From JAEUIX01 sp964611125 (GTDB lineage: Bacteria > Planctomycetota > Phycisphaerae > Phycisphaerales > UBA1924): a stretch of DNA of 64,000 nt. This document shows, piece after piece, positions 32,879 to 41,270 of the stretch (the first letter of the stretch is position 1; each line of letters opens with the position of its first letter). Below the pieces are notes generated by a model. That model saw only the letters and a program-made list of their open reading frames with translations. It was not told the origin of the DNA and made no database searches. The stretch spans positions 1 through 64,000 of the forward strand of contig CAZSZO010000006.1 in assembly GCA_964611125.1 (NCBI GenBank). Direction: 5' to 3'. The position numbers and the translations under genes are program-made.

Positions 32879-34873
32879 ATGGCCATTCCAACGCTGACCG
32901 AAGAGCAGATCGCCACGTGGACGCCGCAGCAGAAGGACCGCTGGTGGCTTGAGAACGTCTACCGCGGGAACACCGCTCAGCTCACGATCCGCTCCGCGGC
33001 GACGGGCTTCCTGCTGGGCGGGGTGCTGAGCGCGACCAACCTGTATGTGGGCGCCAAGACCGGCATCACGCTGGGCGTGGGCCTCACGTCGGTGATCCTG
33101 GCGTTCGGGATGTTCAAGGTGCTGTCGGCCCTCCGGCTGGCCCGCGACTTCACGATCCTTGAAAACAACACCATGCAGTCGATCGCGACCAGCGCTGGCT
33201 ACATGACGGCGCCGCTGGTGTCGAGCCTGGTCGCGTACATGTGGGCCAAGGACGTGATCGTCCCGTGGCACCAGATCTTCTGGTGGAACGTGGTGCTCTC
33301 GATCATGGGCGTGCTGGTGGCGTTCCCCATGAAGCGGCGGTTCATCAACGATGAGCAGCAGCCCTTCCCCGAGGGGCGGGCCTGCGGCGTGGTGCTTGAC
33401 ACCCTGTACACCGGCTCGGGCGACATCGGCGTGCTGCAGGCCAAGGCCCTGGCGATCGCCGCGGCGGGCACCGCGTTCATCCAGGTGTGCGCGGGCGAGG
33501 CGTACATGAAGCTCTTCTGGCTGCACGCCCTGGGCCGGCAGACCTACTGGTTCCTCAACGAGAGGCTCGAGTCGCTCTTCTTCCGCCTGGCCCCCGCGGG
33601 GAGCGTGGGCCCCACGATCGGCGGGGTGACGTTCAAGGACCTGGCCCTGTGGCCGACGCTCGAGCTGGCGATGCTGGGGACCGGCGGCCTCATGGGCGTG
33701 AAGACGACCAGCAGCCTGCTGGTGGGGATGATCGCGAACTTTGTGATCCTGGCCCCGTGGATGATCGCCATCGGCGACATCAAGGGCAAGGCGAACGCGG
33801 CGGGGGTGCTGACGTTCGGCCGGTCGGAGATCGTCAACCAGTGGTCGATCTGGTGGGGCGTGGGGATCATGGTGGTGGGCTCGCTGGTGGCGCTCTTCGC
33901 CAAGCCCAAGCTGCTGATCCGCGCGTTCACGGGCATGTTCGCCAAGAAGCAGGCGGGCGACGACCTGCTGGCGGATATCGAGCTCCCGTTGTGGGTCTCG
34001 CTGGTGGGGCTGCCGATCTGCGCTGTGATCACGGCGTGGATGGCCCACGAGTGGTACGGAACGCCCTGGTGGATGGCGCTCGTGTGCCTGCCGCTGGTCT
34101 TTGCGCTCTCGCTGATCTGCACCAACGCGATGGCGCTGACATCCTGGACGCCCACGGGGGCGCTCTCGAAGATCAGCCAGTTCACCTTCGGGGCCCTCGA
34201 CCGCACCAACCCGGGCGCGAACCTGATCCCCGCGGGGATCACCGCGGAGGTGGCCAGCAACGCGGCGAACCTGCTCTCGGACATCAAGCCCGGGTACATG
34301 CTGGGGGCCAAGCCGCGCCAGCAGGCGATCGGGCACGTGATCGGGATCATCGCCGGCGCCGCGGCGAGCACGCCGCTGTTCTATGTGCTGTTCTTCAAGA
34401 GCGACCAGGTCGCAGGGCCGGCGCCGGGCTTGCAGGCGGCGATGTCGGCCGATCCGCAGTTCACCTTCCCCGCGGCGCTGCAGTGGAAGGGCGTGGCGGA
34501 CATCATCGCCGGGGGGCTCAACAGGATGTCGCTGTCGGTGCAGCTCTCGCTGATCGCGGCGTGCGTGGTGGCGGTGGCCTTCGAGGTGCTGAAGATCAGG
34601 ACCAAGGGCAAGTGGCCGATCTCGCCGGTGGGGATCGGCCTGGGCGTGGTGCTGCCGCCCGACGCAACGATTGCGATGTGGGTCGGGTCGCTGTTCTTCC
34701 ACTTCATGCACAAGGCGTATGAGCGGCGCAAGGGGACGACGGGGCACACGCTGTGGGTGCTGTCGATGGAGCCGATCTGCGCGGGGATCATCGCAGGAGC
34801 GGCCCTGACGGGCATCGGCGACAAGCTGGTGGACGTCTTCATCCTGCCGCTGCTGGCGCCCGGCGGCAGGTAG
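32879..34873 (+). CDS. Oligopeptide transporter, OPT family (paralogue 2)
   Basis: A 664-residue polytopic membrane protein, exactly as long as the preceding OPT protein and collinear with it: LTEEQIATWTPQQKDRWWLE matches LTPEQLATMTPEQKDEWWYH, and TPTGALSKISQFTFGALDRT ... LLSDIKPGYMLGAKPRQQ matches the same block of paralogue 1. Sequence between these blocks has diverged clearly, so the two may handle different substrates or form a heteromeric unit (inference). It lacks a Shine-Dalgarno sequence and has TAGGCT 9 nt upstream of the ATG. Confidence 0.9.
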   Translation: MAIPTLTEEQIATWTPQQKDRWWLENVYRGNTAQLTIRSAATGFLLGGVLSATNLYVGAKTGITLGVGLTSVILAFGMFKVLSALRLARDFTILENNTMQSIATSAGYMTAPLVSSLVAYMWAKDVIVPWHQIFWWNVVLSIMGVLVAFPMKRRFINDEQQPFPEGRACGVVLDTLYTGSGDIGVLQAKALAIAAAGTAFIQVCAGEAYMKLFWLHALGRQTYWFLNERLESLFFRLAPAGSVGPTIGGVTFKDLALWPTLELAMLGTGGLMGVKTTSSLLVGMIANFVILAPWMIAIGDIKGKANAAGVLTFGRSEIVNQWSIWWGVGIMVVGSLVALFAKPKLLIRAFTGMFAKKQAGDDLLADIELPLWVSLVGLPICAVITAWMAHEWYGTPWWMALVCLPLVFALSLICTNAMALTSWTPTGALSKISQFTFGALDRTNPGANLIPAGITAEVASNAANLLSDIKPGYMLGAKPRQQAIGHVIGIIAGAAASTPLFYVLFFKSDQVAGPAPGLQAAMSADPQFTFPAALQWKGVADIIAGGLNRMSLSVQLSLIAACVVAVAFEVLKIRTKGKWPISPVGIGLGVVLPPDATIAMWVGSLFFHFMHKAYERRKGTTGHTLWVLSMEPICAGIIAGAALTGIGDKLVDVFILPLLAPGGR

Positions 34874-34926
34874 CCGCCAGATGAGGCGGGGAGCGCGAAG
34901 GGGCCGGTGGCGGCGCGGGGGGGCGG

Positions 34927-37599
34927 CTACGGGCAGCCGGTGAAGTACGCGCCGATGCCGTCAGCCAGGTCGTCGGGGTTGATGACGCCGTCTTCGTTGA
35001 TGTCGGCCTCGCTGCACGGTTGCGGCTGAAAGAAGCAGGCGATGAGGTCGGCCAGGTCGTCAGGATCGAGGAAGCCGTCGATGTTGAAGTCACCCGGGCA
35101 GCACGAGCTGCGCACGCGGTTATCCACGAGCGACAGCGAGATCAGGTAGCCCGAATCGCCGGCGCCGCCGTCCACGACGGTGAGCAGCCACGAGCCGTCG
35201 AGCGGCTGCCCGGCGAAGTTGGTCAGGCTCTCCGCCGGCAGGCCGCCTGTCAGCGCCGCGGCGGGGCGGTACTCGCCCGGGGGCAGCGTCTGGCTGGTGC
35301 TGAGGCCCTGAGCCGCCGTCCACAGGTCGCCATCAGCGGTATCAGCGAAGGTGTATTCGCCTTCGAGGTTGGCGGGGGCGCCCGGCTCGCCCGGACCGGT
35401 GCGCAGCGGGCGGTTCAGCAGCACGCAGGTGGTGACGCCGTTGGAGAGCGTGACGGTCAGGTCGCCGGCCCAGGAGTGCTGCAACCCCAGGCGGACGCGC
35501 AACCCGCGCGGGCCGATGACGACCCCGGAGTTGCGGATGGTGAAGGGGAACCGCTCGTTGCTGAGGTCGGGGAGGACGTTGGGCAGGACGGGGATGCCGT
35601 TGTAGACCGTGGCGGTCGCCCGTTCGGAGAGAGCGCGGCAGGCGGTGCCGGCGCCGAGCCAGCGGCCGCCCTGAGCCTGGCACTGGGCTTCTGAGGTGAT
35701 GACGCAGGCGGTGTGGTCGCAGCAGGAGCCCAGGGCGGGCTGGAGGACGCTGATCCGGGCGGGGGCGGTGATCACGCCGCCGTCGCTCGAGCGCCCGGTG
35801 AGGGTGATGGTCTGGTCGCCGGGCGGGGTGAGGGGCGAGACGGTGAAGATGAGGCCGAAGATGCCGTCGCCGGCGGCCCCGTCGGCGCTCGCGCCGGAGT
35901 CGAGGAGCGGCGCCTGGGCCGGGCCGCCGACGGCCGCCAGATCGACCGTGAGGGTGGCCCCCGCCGGGGCGGGGCCGTCGCAGCGCGCGAAACGGGCGGT
36001 GAGCGTCATGGAGGCCCCTGGCAGGACCGGCGCACCCGGGGTGAGGGTGAGGTTCTCAAGGAGCAGGCCCGGCGCGGGGGCGGAGGCGGTGGTGCGCGGC
36101 GCGGCGGGGGCCAGCGTCCAGTCGGCGGCGTTGACGCCCGAGTCGATCCCGCCGTCGCAGCGGCGGAGGATGGCGCTGGGGGTGAAGCCGCCCCAGGGGG
36201 CGTTGTCGGCGGGGCCGCCGCCCTCGCGACAGTCGGACGTGCCGCCGCCGACGAGGTCGACGATGCGGTCGGCCGGGGTCGGACACGCGGCCGAGGGCGT
36301 CATCGGCGAGGCGACGATGGCGACCTTGCCGCCGCCGGGGATGAAGGGGCTGATGCCGGCGAAGGCGTCGGCGAGGGGTAGAGGACGGCCCTGGAGGAAT
36401 GGGGGGTCATTGAGCTGGATCAGGTAGTAGCCGCGGGGTTCGATCTGGCCGGAGAGGCTGACACGATCCCAGACGGGTGAGACGGGCGAGGCGAAGAGGA
36501 CGCCATAGCCGGCGAGGTCGACGGTTTCGTCGGAGGCGTTGTGGATCTCGACATAGTCGCTGTTGAAGGCCTCGGCGCTGGTGCCGCCGCCGGCGAAGAC
36601 CTGGCTGACGCGCAACGGTTTGAGCGGCGGCAGCAGGGCGAAGCCCACGGCCTTGGCGTCGGTGCGGCCGCTGGCGTCGCGGGAGGTGACCACCAGGTCG
36701 TAGAGGGCGGGCGGGGCGGCGCCGGCGGTGAGCCGCGCGGAAAAGACCCGGTCCCCGGCGGTCTGGTCGCCATCCTGGCCGTCATCGCGCAGAGCGACCT
36801 GGAAGGGGCCCCCGACGGGCGAAGCGTCGGCGGTGACGGTGACGGCGCCGCTCACGCACGGGGCGATGCGGGCGGTGAGCAGGAAGGTCTGGCCCGCGGG
36901 CGCGGCGGCGGGCGTCACGGTCACCGAGGTGATCTCCGGCGTCGCGACGGGCGGGGGCGAGCCGCTCGAGCGGGGGAGGGCCGGGTCGTAGGGGACGAGT
37001 TCAAAATCGGCCAGGTTCGAGTTGGTGTCGAGCTCGCCGGCGCAGACCCGCACGAGCACGCGGCAGGGCGGCCCGGCGCCGGGTGCGGGTGCGGGCGCGC
37101 CCTCGGCGGCGCTGGCGGCGCCGTAGCCCAGAAAGTCACGCAGGAACGGGCCGGAGGCGCCGATCCGCGGGTCTGAGCCGGTGATGGTGGTCTGGGAGGC
37201 GAGCAGCGCGACCTTGCCGCTGGATGAGAACAGCGGGCTGGCGGCGAAGACCAGATCGGGAAGCGCGTCGGGCAGGACGCCGACGGCGAGCGGCCGCTCG
37301 CACTGGATCAGGAAATAGCCGTGGGGTTGGATGACGGTCCCCGACGGGAAGGGCAGGACCGTCCACGCGGCGCCCGAGCCGGGCGCGAGCTGGAGCGACC
37401 AGCCGGAGACATCGGCGGGCGTGGCGGCGGTGTTGTGCAGCTCGACAAAGTCGAAGCTGGGGCACGAGGCGTTGAGCCCCCCGGCGCCGCAGACCTGGCT
37501 GATGCGGACATCGGCCCGGGCTGGCGCCGGGCCGGCGGGTGAGAACAGCAGAACGGACAGGCCGACCGGCGCGGCGATGAGCGCGGGGCGAAACAGCAT
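34927..37599 (-). CDS. Secreted lamin-tail-domain protein with P-domain and dockerin-like tail
   Basis: An 890-residue exported protein; signal peptide about residues 1-29. Two lamin-tail (LTD) domains are seen: ISQVCGAGGLNASCPSFDFV followed by ELHNTAA (start) and VSQVFAGGGTSAEAFNSDYV followed by EIHNASDETVDLAGYG (middle). Each is followed by an Ig-like beta segment. Then come a cysteine-rich motif (CCDHTACVITSEAQC and on, GACC-type), a proprotein-convertase P-like domain (FPFTIRNSGVV ... HSWAGDLTVTLSNG) and two dockerin-type loops (DFNIDGFLDPDDL, DINEDGVINPDDL). Probably a surface or matrix protein. GGGAGAGG lies before the ATG. Confidence 0.75.
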   Translation of the reverse strand: MLFRPALIAAPVGLSVLLFSPAGPAPARADVRISQVCGAGGLNASCPSFDFVELHNTAATPADVSGWSLQLAPGSGAAWTVLPFPSGTVIQPHGYFLIQCERPLAVGVLPDALPDLVFAASPLFSSSGKVALLASQTTITGSDPRIGASGPFLRDFLGYGAASAAEGAPAPAPGAGPPCRVLVRVCAGELDTNSNLADFELVPYDPALPRSSGSPPPVATPEITSVTVTPAAAPAGQTFLLTARIAPCVSGAVTVTADASPVGGPFQVALRDDGQDGDQTAGDRVFSARLTAGAAPPALYDLVVTSRDASGRTDAKAVGFALLPPLKPLRVSQVFAGGGTSAEAFNSDYVEIHNASDETVDLAGYGVLFASPVSPVWDRVSLSGQIEPRGYYLIQLNDPPFLQGRPLPLADAFAGISPFIPGGGKVAIVASPMTPSAACPTPADRIVDLVGGGTSDCREGGGPADNAPWGGFTPSAILRRCDGGIDSGVNAADWTLAPAAPRTTASAPAPGLLLENLTLTPGAPVLPGASMTLTARFARCDGPAPAGATLTVDLAAVGGPAQAPLLDSGASADGAAGDGIFGLIFTVSPLTPPGDQTITLTGRSSDGGVITAPARISVLQPALGSCCDHTACVITSEAQCQAQGGRWLGAGTACRALSERATATVYNGIPVLPNVLPDLSNERFPFTIRNSGVVIGPRGLRVRLGLQHSWAGDLTVTLSNGVTTCVLLNRPLRTGPGEPGAPANLEGEYTFADTADGDLWTAAQGLSTSQTLPPGEYRPAAALTGGLPAESLTNFAGQPLDGSWLLTVVDGGAGDSGYLISLSLVDNRVRSSCCPGDFNIDGFLDPDDLADLIACFFQPQPCSEADINEDGVINPDDLADGIGAYFTGCP

Positions 37600-37743
37600 G
37601 GCGATTGACCTCTCCCGCCGGGGCGCTGGGGCGGCGCCGCCGGGCCCCGCAGAGCGGAGTCACGGGTCGGAGAGAGGGTAGGCCGCCGGGCCGGACGGGC
37701 GGTGATGTGCTGGCTCTGGTGGAGTCAGAGGGCTCAGGCGGGC

Positions 37744-39651
37744 TCAGCGGCAGCCGGCGAAGTAGTCGCCGATGTAGTCGGAGAGGTCGTCGGGGTCGGA
37801 AACGCCGTCACCGTTGTAGTCGGCCCGGGTGCACTGCGAGAAGTAGCAGCCGATGTAGTCGGACAAGTCGTCGGGGTCGAGGTTGCCGTCGCTGTTGAAA
37901 TCGGCGCCGCAGGGCGGCGCGGACCGCAGGCGGTAGGCGCCGTTCTGGTTGAGCTGGGTGGGCTGGAAGGGTGGCGGGAAGTAGCGGGCCTGGAAGGCAT
38001 TGGGCTCCACTGGGCCGGCGTTGACGTTCGAGAGGGCCACCAGCACGTCGGCCGCGGGACCGTCGGTGACGGCGACCACGGAGATCCAGTAGGTCCCGGG
38101 GAGGAGGTTCCGCGTGCCGGTGAAGCCCAGGCCCGTGCCCAGGTCGAAGGCGACCAGGTCGAAGCCCGGGTAGCGCTGGTCGCTGTAGAACGGCCGACCG
38201 CAACTGGGCCCGGCGAACTCCTCGAAATAAAGCGTGCCGGTGGGGACGTTCGCGGCGTCCTGGGCGGTGGGGTAGATGTTCACACGCCAGCGGATCGGGG
38301 GGAGGGGGCCGGTGTTGCGGACCAGGGCCTCGACGCGTCCGAGGAGCGTGGGGAGGCTGATCCCCTGCGTGCCGTTGATCTCGAAGTCATCATCGCAGGC
38401 GAAGGAGGCGTCGGCGAGCAGGCAGCCCTGGCAGTCGGTGGACTGCGAGATGGTCTGCCCGGTCTGGGCGCCGGGGTCGATCTGGTCGAAGAGGACCTCC
38501 CCCCGCGGGGTGCACAGGGGCGTGGGGCCGTTCGGGCAGGCGTTGTGCTCGGGGAAGGGAACGAAGCGGAGGGTGCGGGCCCCGGCGCCGAGCGAGGGGC
38601 CGGGGACCTGGAGGGCCTGGCTGCCGGCGGGGTTCTCGATGCCGACGGTGACCCCGGTCCCGACCGGAGCGACGATGGAGGCGTAGCGGCACTCGATGGC
38701 GCCGCCTTCGAACAGGACGATCTGGAATGTGTTGGAGTCATTGCCTTCGAAGCGGGGCACGGCGGTCCACTGGATGATCAGGCGGAGGTTGGCGCCGGGC
38801 TGGCCCCGGAGCTGGGCGTGGATGGTCCCCTGGAAGCTGACGTCGAGGTCGGTCCAGTAGGCGTAGATCGCCCCGTTGGGCTGGGCCGCGGTGGGGAGGA
38901 CGGGGTCGTTGATCGGCGATGCGATCGGGCCCCCGAAGTTCACAAAGCCGTTGGTGGAGACGTTGACGGTGTTGAACGAGCCGCTATAGAACGCGAATGG
39001 GAAGCCGATGGGAATGGTCGTGCTGCCGTCGTCGCGATCGGGAATGAACTGCGGGTTGAGCAGCAGACCGGTGGGGGCGATGTTCTCAAAGTTCTGCGGC
39101 TGGGTGAGCACGCTGTACCCGGCGGGTGAGAAGCACGCCACGCCGTTGCCCAGATAGACGCCGCCCAGGGACTGGCAGTCGGATGGGGTGAGCTGCTGGC
39201 AGCCGCCGCCGATGCCCGAGAGGCAGCAGGCGCCGACGCCGGAGACGACCGTCAGGGTGATCTCGCCGGGGGAGACGCGGCCTTGCGCATCGCGCACCAG
39301 GAAGGGCAGGATCGCCGGCCCGGTGGGGGCGCTGGTGGGCATGGTGATGCGGGCGGAAAAGATGAGGTCTCCGGCGACGGCATCGGGGGGGAGCCCATTG
39401 TCGACGAGCACCACGGGGCCGATGGTCAGGCTTGCGGCGTCAACCGTCACGGCGAGGCCCGTGCTCAGCGGACCCTGCCCGGGGGTCACGACCACCCGCA
39501 GAACGGTGGTATCGACCCCGTCGTTGGCGACCGTGGCGGGTGAGGCCATGCCGACGCCCGTGGGCGGCGTCGCGAGAGCGCTGCTGACGAAGCGAGCGGG
39601 GGCGAAGGTGAGCACGATCAGAGCGAGCACAGCCAGGCGAATCGAGGTCAT
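37744..39651 (-). CDS. Secreted protein with nidogen-like region and dockerin-like tail
   Basis: A 635-residue exported protein; ATG 39651 begins a signal peptide (MTSIRLAVLALIVLTFAPAR). An Ig-like segment comes first, then a GACC-type cysteine-rich motif (GACCLSGIGGGCQQLTPSDC and on). A region with FPFAFYSGSFNTVNVSTNGF and YAYWTDLDVSF ... FQIVLFEGGAIECRYA resembles nidogen/NIDO-like adhesive domains. Further beta domains follow, and it ends with two dockerin-type loops (DFNSDGNLDPDDL, DYNGDGVSDPDDL, ending YFAGCR). No enzymatic site is seen; a matrix or adhesion role is inferred. An in-frame upstream ATG (39759) is rejected because the signal peptide starts at 39651. Confidence 0.7.
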   Translation of the reverse strand: MTSIRLAVLALIVLTFAPARFVSSALATPPTGVGMASPATVANDGVDTTVLRVVVTPGQGPLSTGLAVTVDAASLTIGPVVLVDNGLPPDAVAGDLIFSARITMPTSAPTGPAILPFLVRDAQGRVSPGEITLTVVSGVGACCLSGIGGGCQQLTPSDCQSLGGVYLGNGVACFSPAGYSVLTQPQNFENIAPTGLLLNPQFIPDRDDGSTTIPIGFPFAFYSGSFNTVNVSTNGFVNFGGPIASPINDPVLPTAAQPNGAIYAYWTDLDVSFQGTIHAQLRGQPGANLRLIIQWTAVPRFEGNDSNTFQIVLFEGGAIECRYASIVAPVGTGVTVGIENPAGSQALQVPGPSLGAGARTLRFVPFPEHNACPNGPTPLCTPRGEVLFDQIDPGAQTGQTISQSTDCQGCLLADASFACDDDFEINGTQGISLPTLLGRVEALVRNTGPLPPIRWRVNIYPTAQDAANVPTGTLYFEEFAGPSCGRPFYSDQRYPGFDLVAFDLGTGLGFTGTRNLLPGTYWISVVAVTDGPAADVLVALSNVNAGPVEPNAFQARYFPPPFQPTQLNQNGAYRLRSAPPCGADFNSDGNLDPDDLSDYIGCYFSQCTRADYNGDGVSDPDDLSDYIGDYFAGCR

Positions 39652-39845
39652 GACAAGGCTCCAGCGGGGGACCCATCTCCCAGCGCGGGGGTCCAAACGG
39701 GAAACGAACAGGGTGAACCAATGCTGAACGGCCTCGTTCGCGGAGGGGGAACCGTTCACTGTACCTCAGCGCGGGCGGATGCACCAGTCTAATTGGGGGA
39801 GGAGGGTGAGGATTGAACTTCGAGACCACCCCCCGCCGCCCGTGC

Positions 39846-39928
39846 CACCGACCGTGGCTTGGCACGGTCGGTGCTCCCGGCCTGTTGACGGCGCGCCAAG
39901 AGCACCGACCGCCCTCCGGCGGTCGGTG
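39846..39928. repeat. Paired inverted repeats with four alternating copies of CACCGACCG
   Basis: Hairpin 1: CACCGACCGTG (39846-39856) and its complement (39863-39873), loop GCTTGG. Hairpin 2: CACCGACCGCC (39903-39913) and its complement (39918-39928), loop CTCC. In addition CGGTCGGTGCTC (39865-39876) is the exact complement of GAGCACCGACCG (39900-39911), so a third 12-bp stem excludes the other two. This resembles a REPIN-like doublet or an RNA switch. Confidence 0.65.
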
Positions 39929-39990
39929 GCGCGGCGGTACGGGTGGCCGGCTGGAACGGGTGGCACAGCCGGTTCGGCATCGTGGTTCCG

Positions 39991-39996
39991 TACACT
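39991..39996 (+). promoter_or_regulatory. -10 element TACACT for the M16 peptidase gene (leaderless)
   Basis: TACACT ends 6 nt before ATG 40003. Confidence 0.5.
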
Positions 39997-40002
39997 CCGG
40001 CC

Positions 40003-41244
40003 ATGGCATACTCGTTTCAGCAGGCGGTGCTTCCCAACGGGCTGACGGTGATCGGCGAGTGCGATCCCGCCGCGCTGACCTCGGCGTGCGGGTTCTTCGT
40101 GCGGACGGGCGCGCGGGACGAGGCGCCCGGGCTGATGGGGGTGAGCCACTTCCTTGAGCACATGATGTTCAAGGGCACGGCCAAGCGCTCGAGCGACGAT
40201 GTGAACCGGGAGTTCGACGAGCTCGGGGCGCGGAGCAACGCGTACACCAGCAACGAGATGACGGCCTTCTACGCCGCGGTGCTGCCTGAGCACCTGCCCA
40301 AGGCGATGGACATCCTTTCGGACATGATGCGGCCGGCCCTGCGCGAGGAGGACTTCACGACCGAGAAGGGCGTGATCCTCGAGGAGATCGCGATGTACGC
40401 CGACGACCCGGTGTGGGTGCTCTACGAGCGGTGCGTGGATGAGCACTACGCGGGGCATGGGCTCGCGCACCGGGTGCTGGGCACGCCCGAGACGATCACC
40501 GCGATGCAGGCGGGGCAGATGCGCGGGTACTTTGGCGATCGCTACTCGGCCGACAACACGGTGCTGGCGGTCGCGGGGGCGGTGGACTTTGACGCGACGT
40601 GCAGGCTCGCCGAGCGGTTGTGCGGCTCGTGGGAGCGGACGCGGGCCGGGCGCAGCGCGCCGCCGGCCCGCCCGGGCGGCAAGGGCTTCGAGATCAAGAG
40701 CGACAAGGTCGCCCGCGCGTACGCGATGATGTTCGCCCCCGGGCCGGGCTCGTCGGACCCCGACCGCTACGCGGCGTTCGTGATGGCCCAGGCCCTGGGC
40801 GGGCCCGACAACAGCCGCCTGCACTGGGCCCTGATCGAGCCGGGCATCGCCGAGGAGGCCGACGCCGGCTACGACCCCCACGACGGGATCGGGGACTTCC
40901 GCATCCTGGTCGCGGCGGAGACGGAGCGCCTGGACGAGGCCTGGAGCATCGTGGAGCGCGAAGTGGCGGCCCTGGCCGACACGATCACGCCGCAGGATGT
41001 CGAGCGGATCGCCGCCAAGGTGGCCACGGGGGTCACCCTCGCCGGCGAGCGTCCTGAGGGGCGGATGCACCGGCTCGGCCGGCAGTGGACGTACTTGCGC
41101 GAGTACTCGACGCTCGAGCAGGAGCTGGAGCGGATCAACGCCGTGACGGTCGAGCACGTGCGCGGCCTGCTGGCCAAGTGGCCCTGGCGCCCGCGAACCG
41201 TGGGCCGCCTGCTGCCGGGCGAGGGCGCGGCCGCGGCGACCTGA
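40003..41244 (+). CDS. M16 family zinc peptidase (insulinase/processing-peptidase type)
   Basis: A 413-residue protein with the inverted zinc motif HFLEHMMFKG (HxxEH, His about 49, Glu 52, His 53) and the second zinc ligand region TEKGVILEEIAMYADDP (about 120-136). NAYTSNEMTAFYAAVLPEHL is the typical stretch after the active site. The C-terminal half is the inactive paired domain (FGDRYSADNTVLAVAGAVDF and on). Such single-chain bacterial M16B enzymes degrade peptides. No signal peptide is seen, so it should be cytoplasmic. Start set at ATG 40003 by the -10 hexamer 6 nt upstream. Confidence 0.92.
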   Translation: MAYSFQQAVLPNGLTVIGECDPAALTSACGFFVRTGARDEAPGLMGVSHFLEHMMFKGTAKRSSDDVNREFDELGARSNAYTSNEMTAFYAAVLPEHLPKAMDILSDMMRPALREEDFTTEKGVILEEIAMYADDPVWVLYERCVDEHYAGHGLAHRVLGTPETITAMQAGQMRGYFGDRYSADNTVLAVAGAVDFDATCRLAERLCGSWERTRAGRSAPPARPGGKGFEIKSDKVARAYAMMFAPGPGSSDPDRYAAFVMAQALGGPDNSRLHWALIEPGIAEEADAGYDPHDGIGDFRILVAAETERLDEAWSIVEREVAALADTITPQDVERIAAKVATGVTLAGERPEGRMHRLGRQWTYLREYSTLEQELERINAVTVEHVRGLLAKWPWRPRTVGRLLPGEGAAAAT

Positions 41245-41270
41245 GAGTTTCGCAGGCCCGCGCGGCGCGG

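Larger units (their letters stand above)
39652..40002. other. Intergenic region between a secreted-protein gene and the M16 peptidase gene
   Basis: 351 bp, divergent genes on either side. TACAGT on the minus strand (about 39765-39760) is a possible -10 for the leftward gene. The paired hairpins at 39846-39928 and the -10 TACACT at 39991 are listed separately. No protein gene is supported. Confidence 0.4.

Noticed and set aside
30655..32916. N-terminal extension of the S9 peptidase frame to 32916, and a 667-codon minus frame at 32744-34747.
   Set aside because: Both run antisense to the OPT transporters; the peptidase signal peptide begins at 30654, after a Shine-Dalgarno site.
35117..35125. 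TTATCCACG resembling a DnaA box.
   Set aside because: It lies inside the coding region of the LTD protein, deviates at the last base and is isolated.
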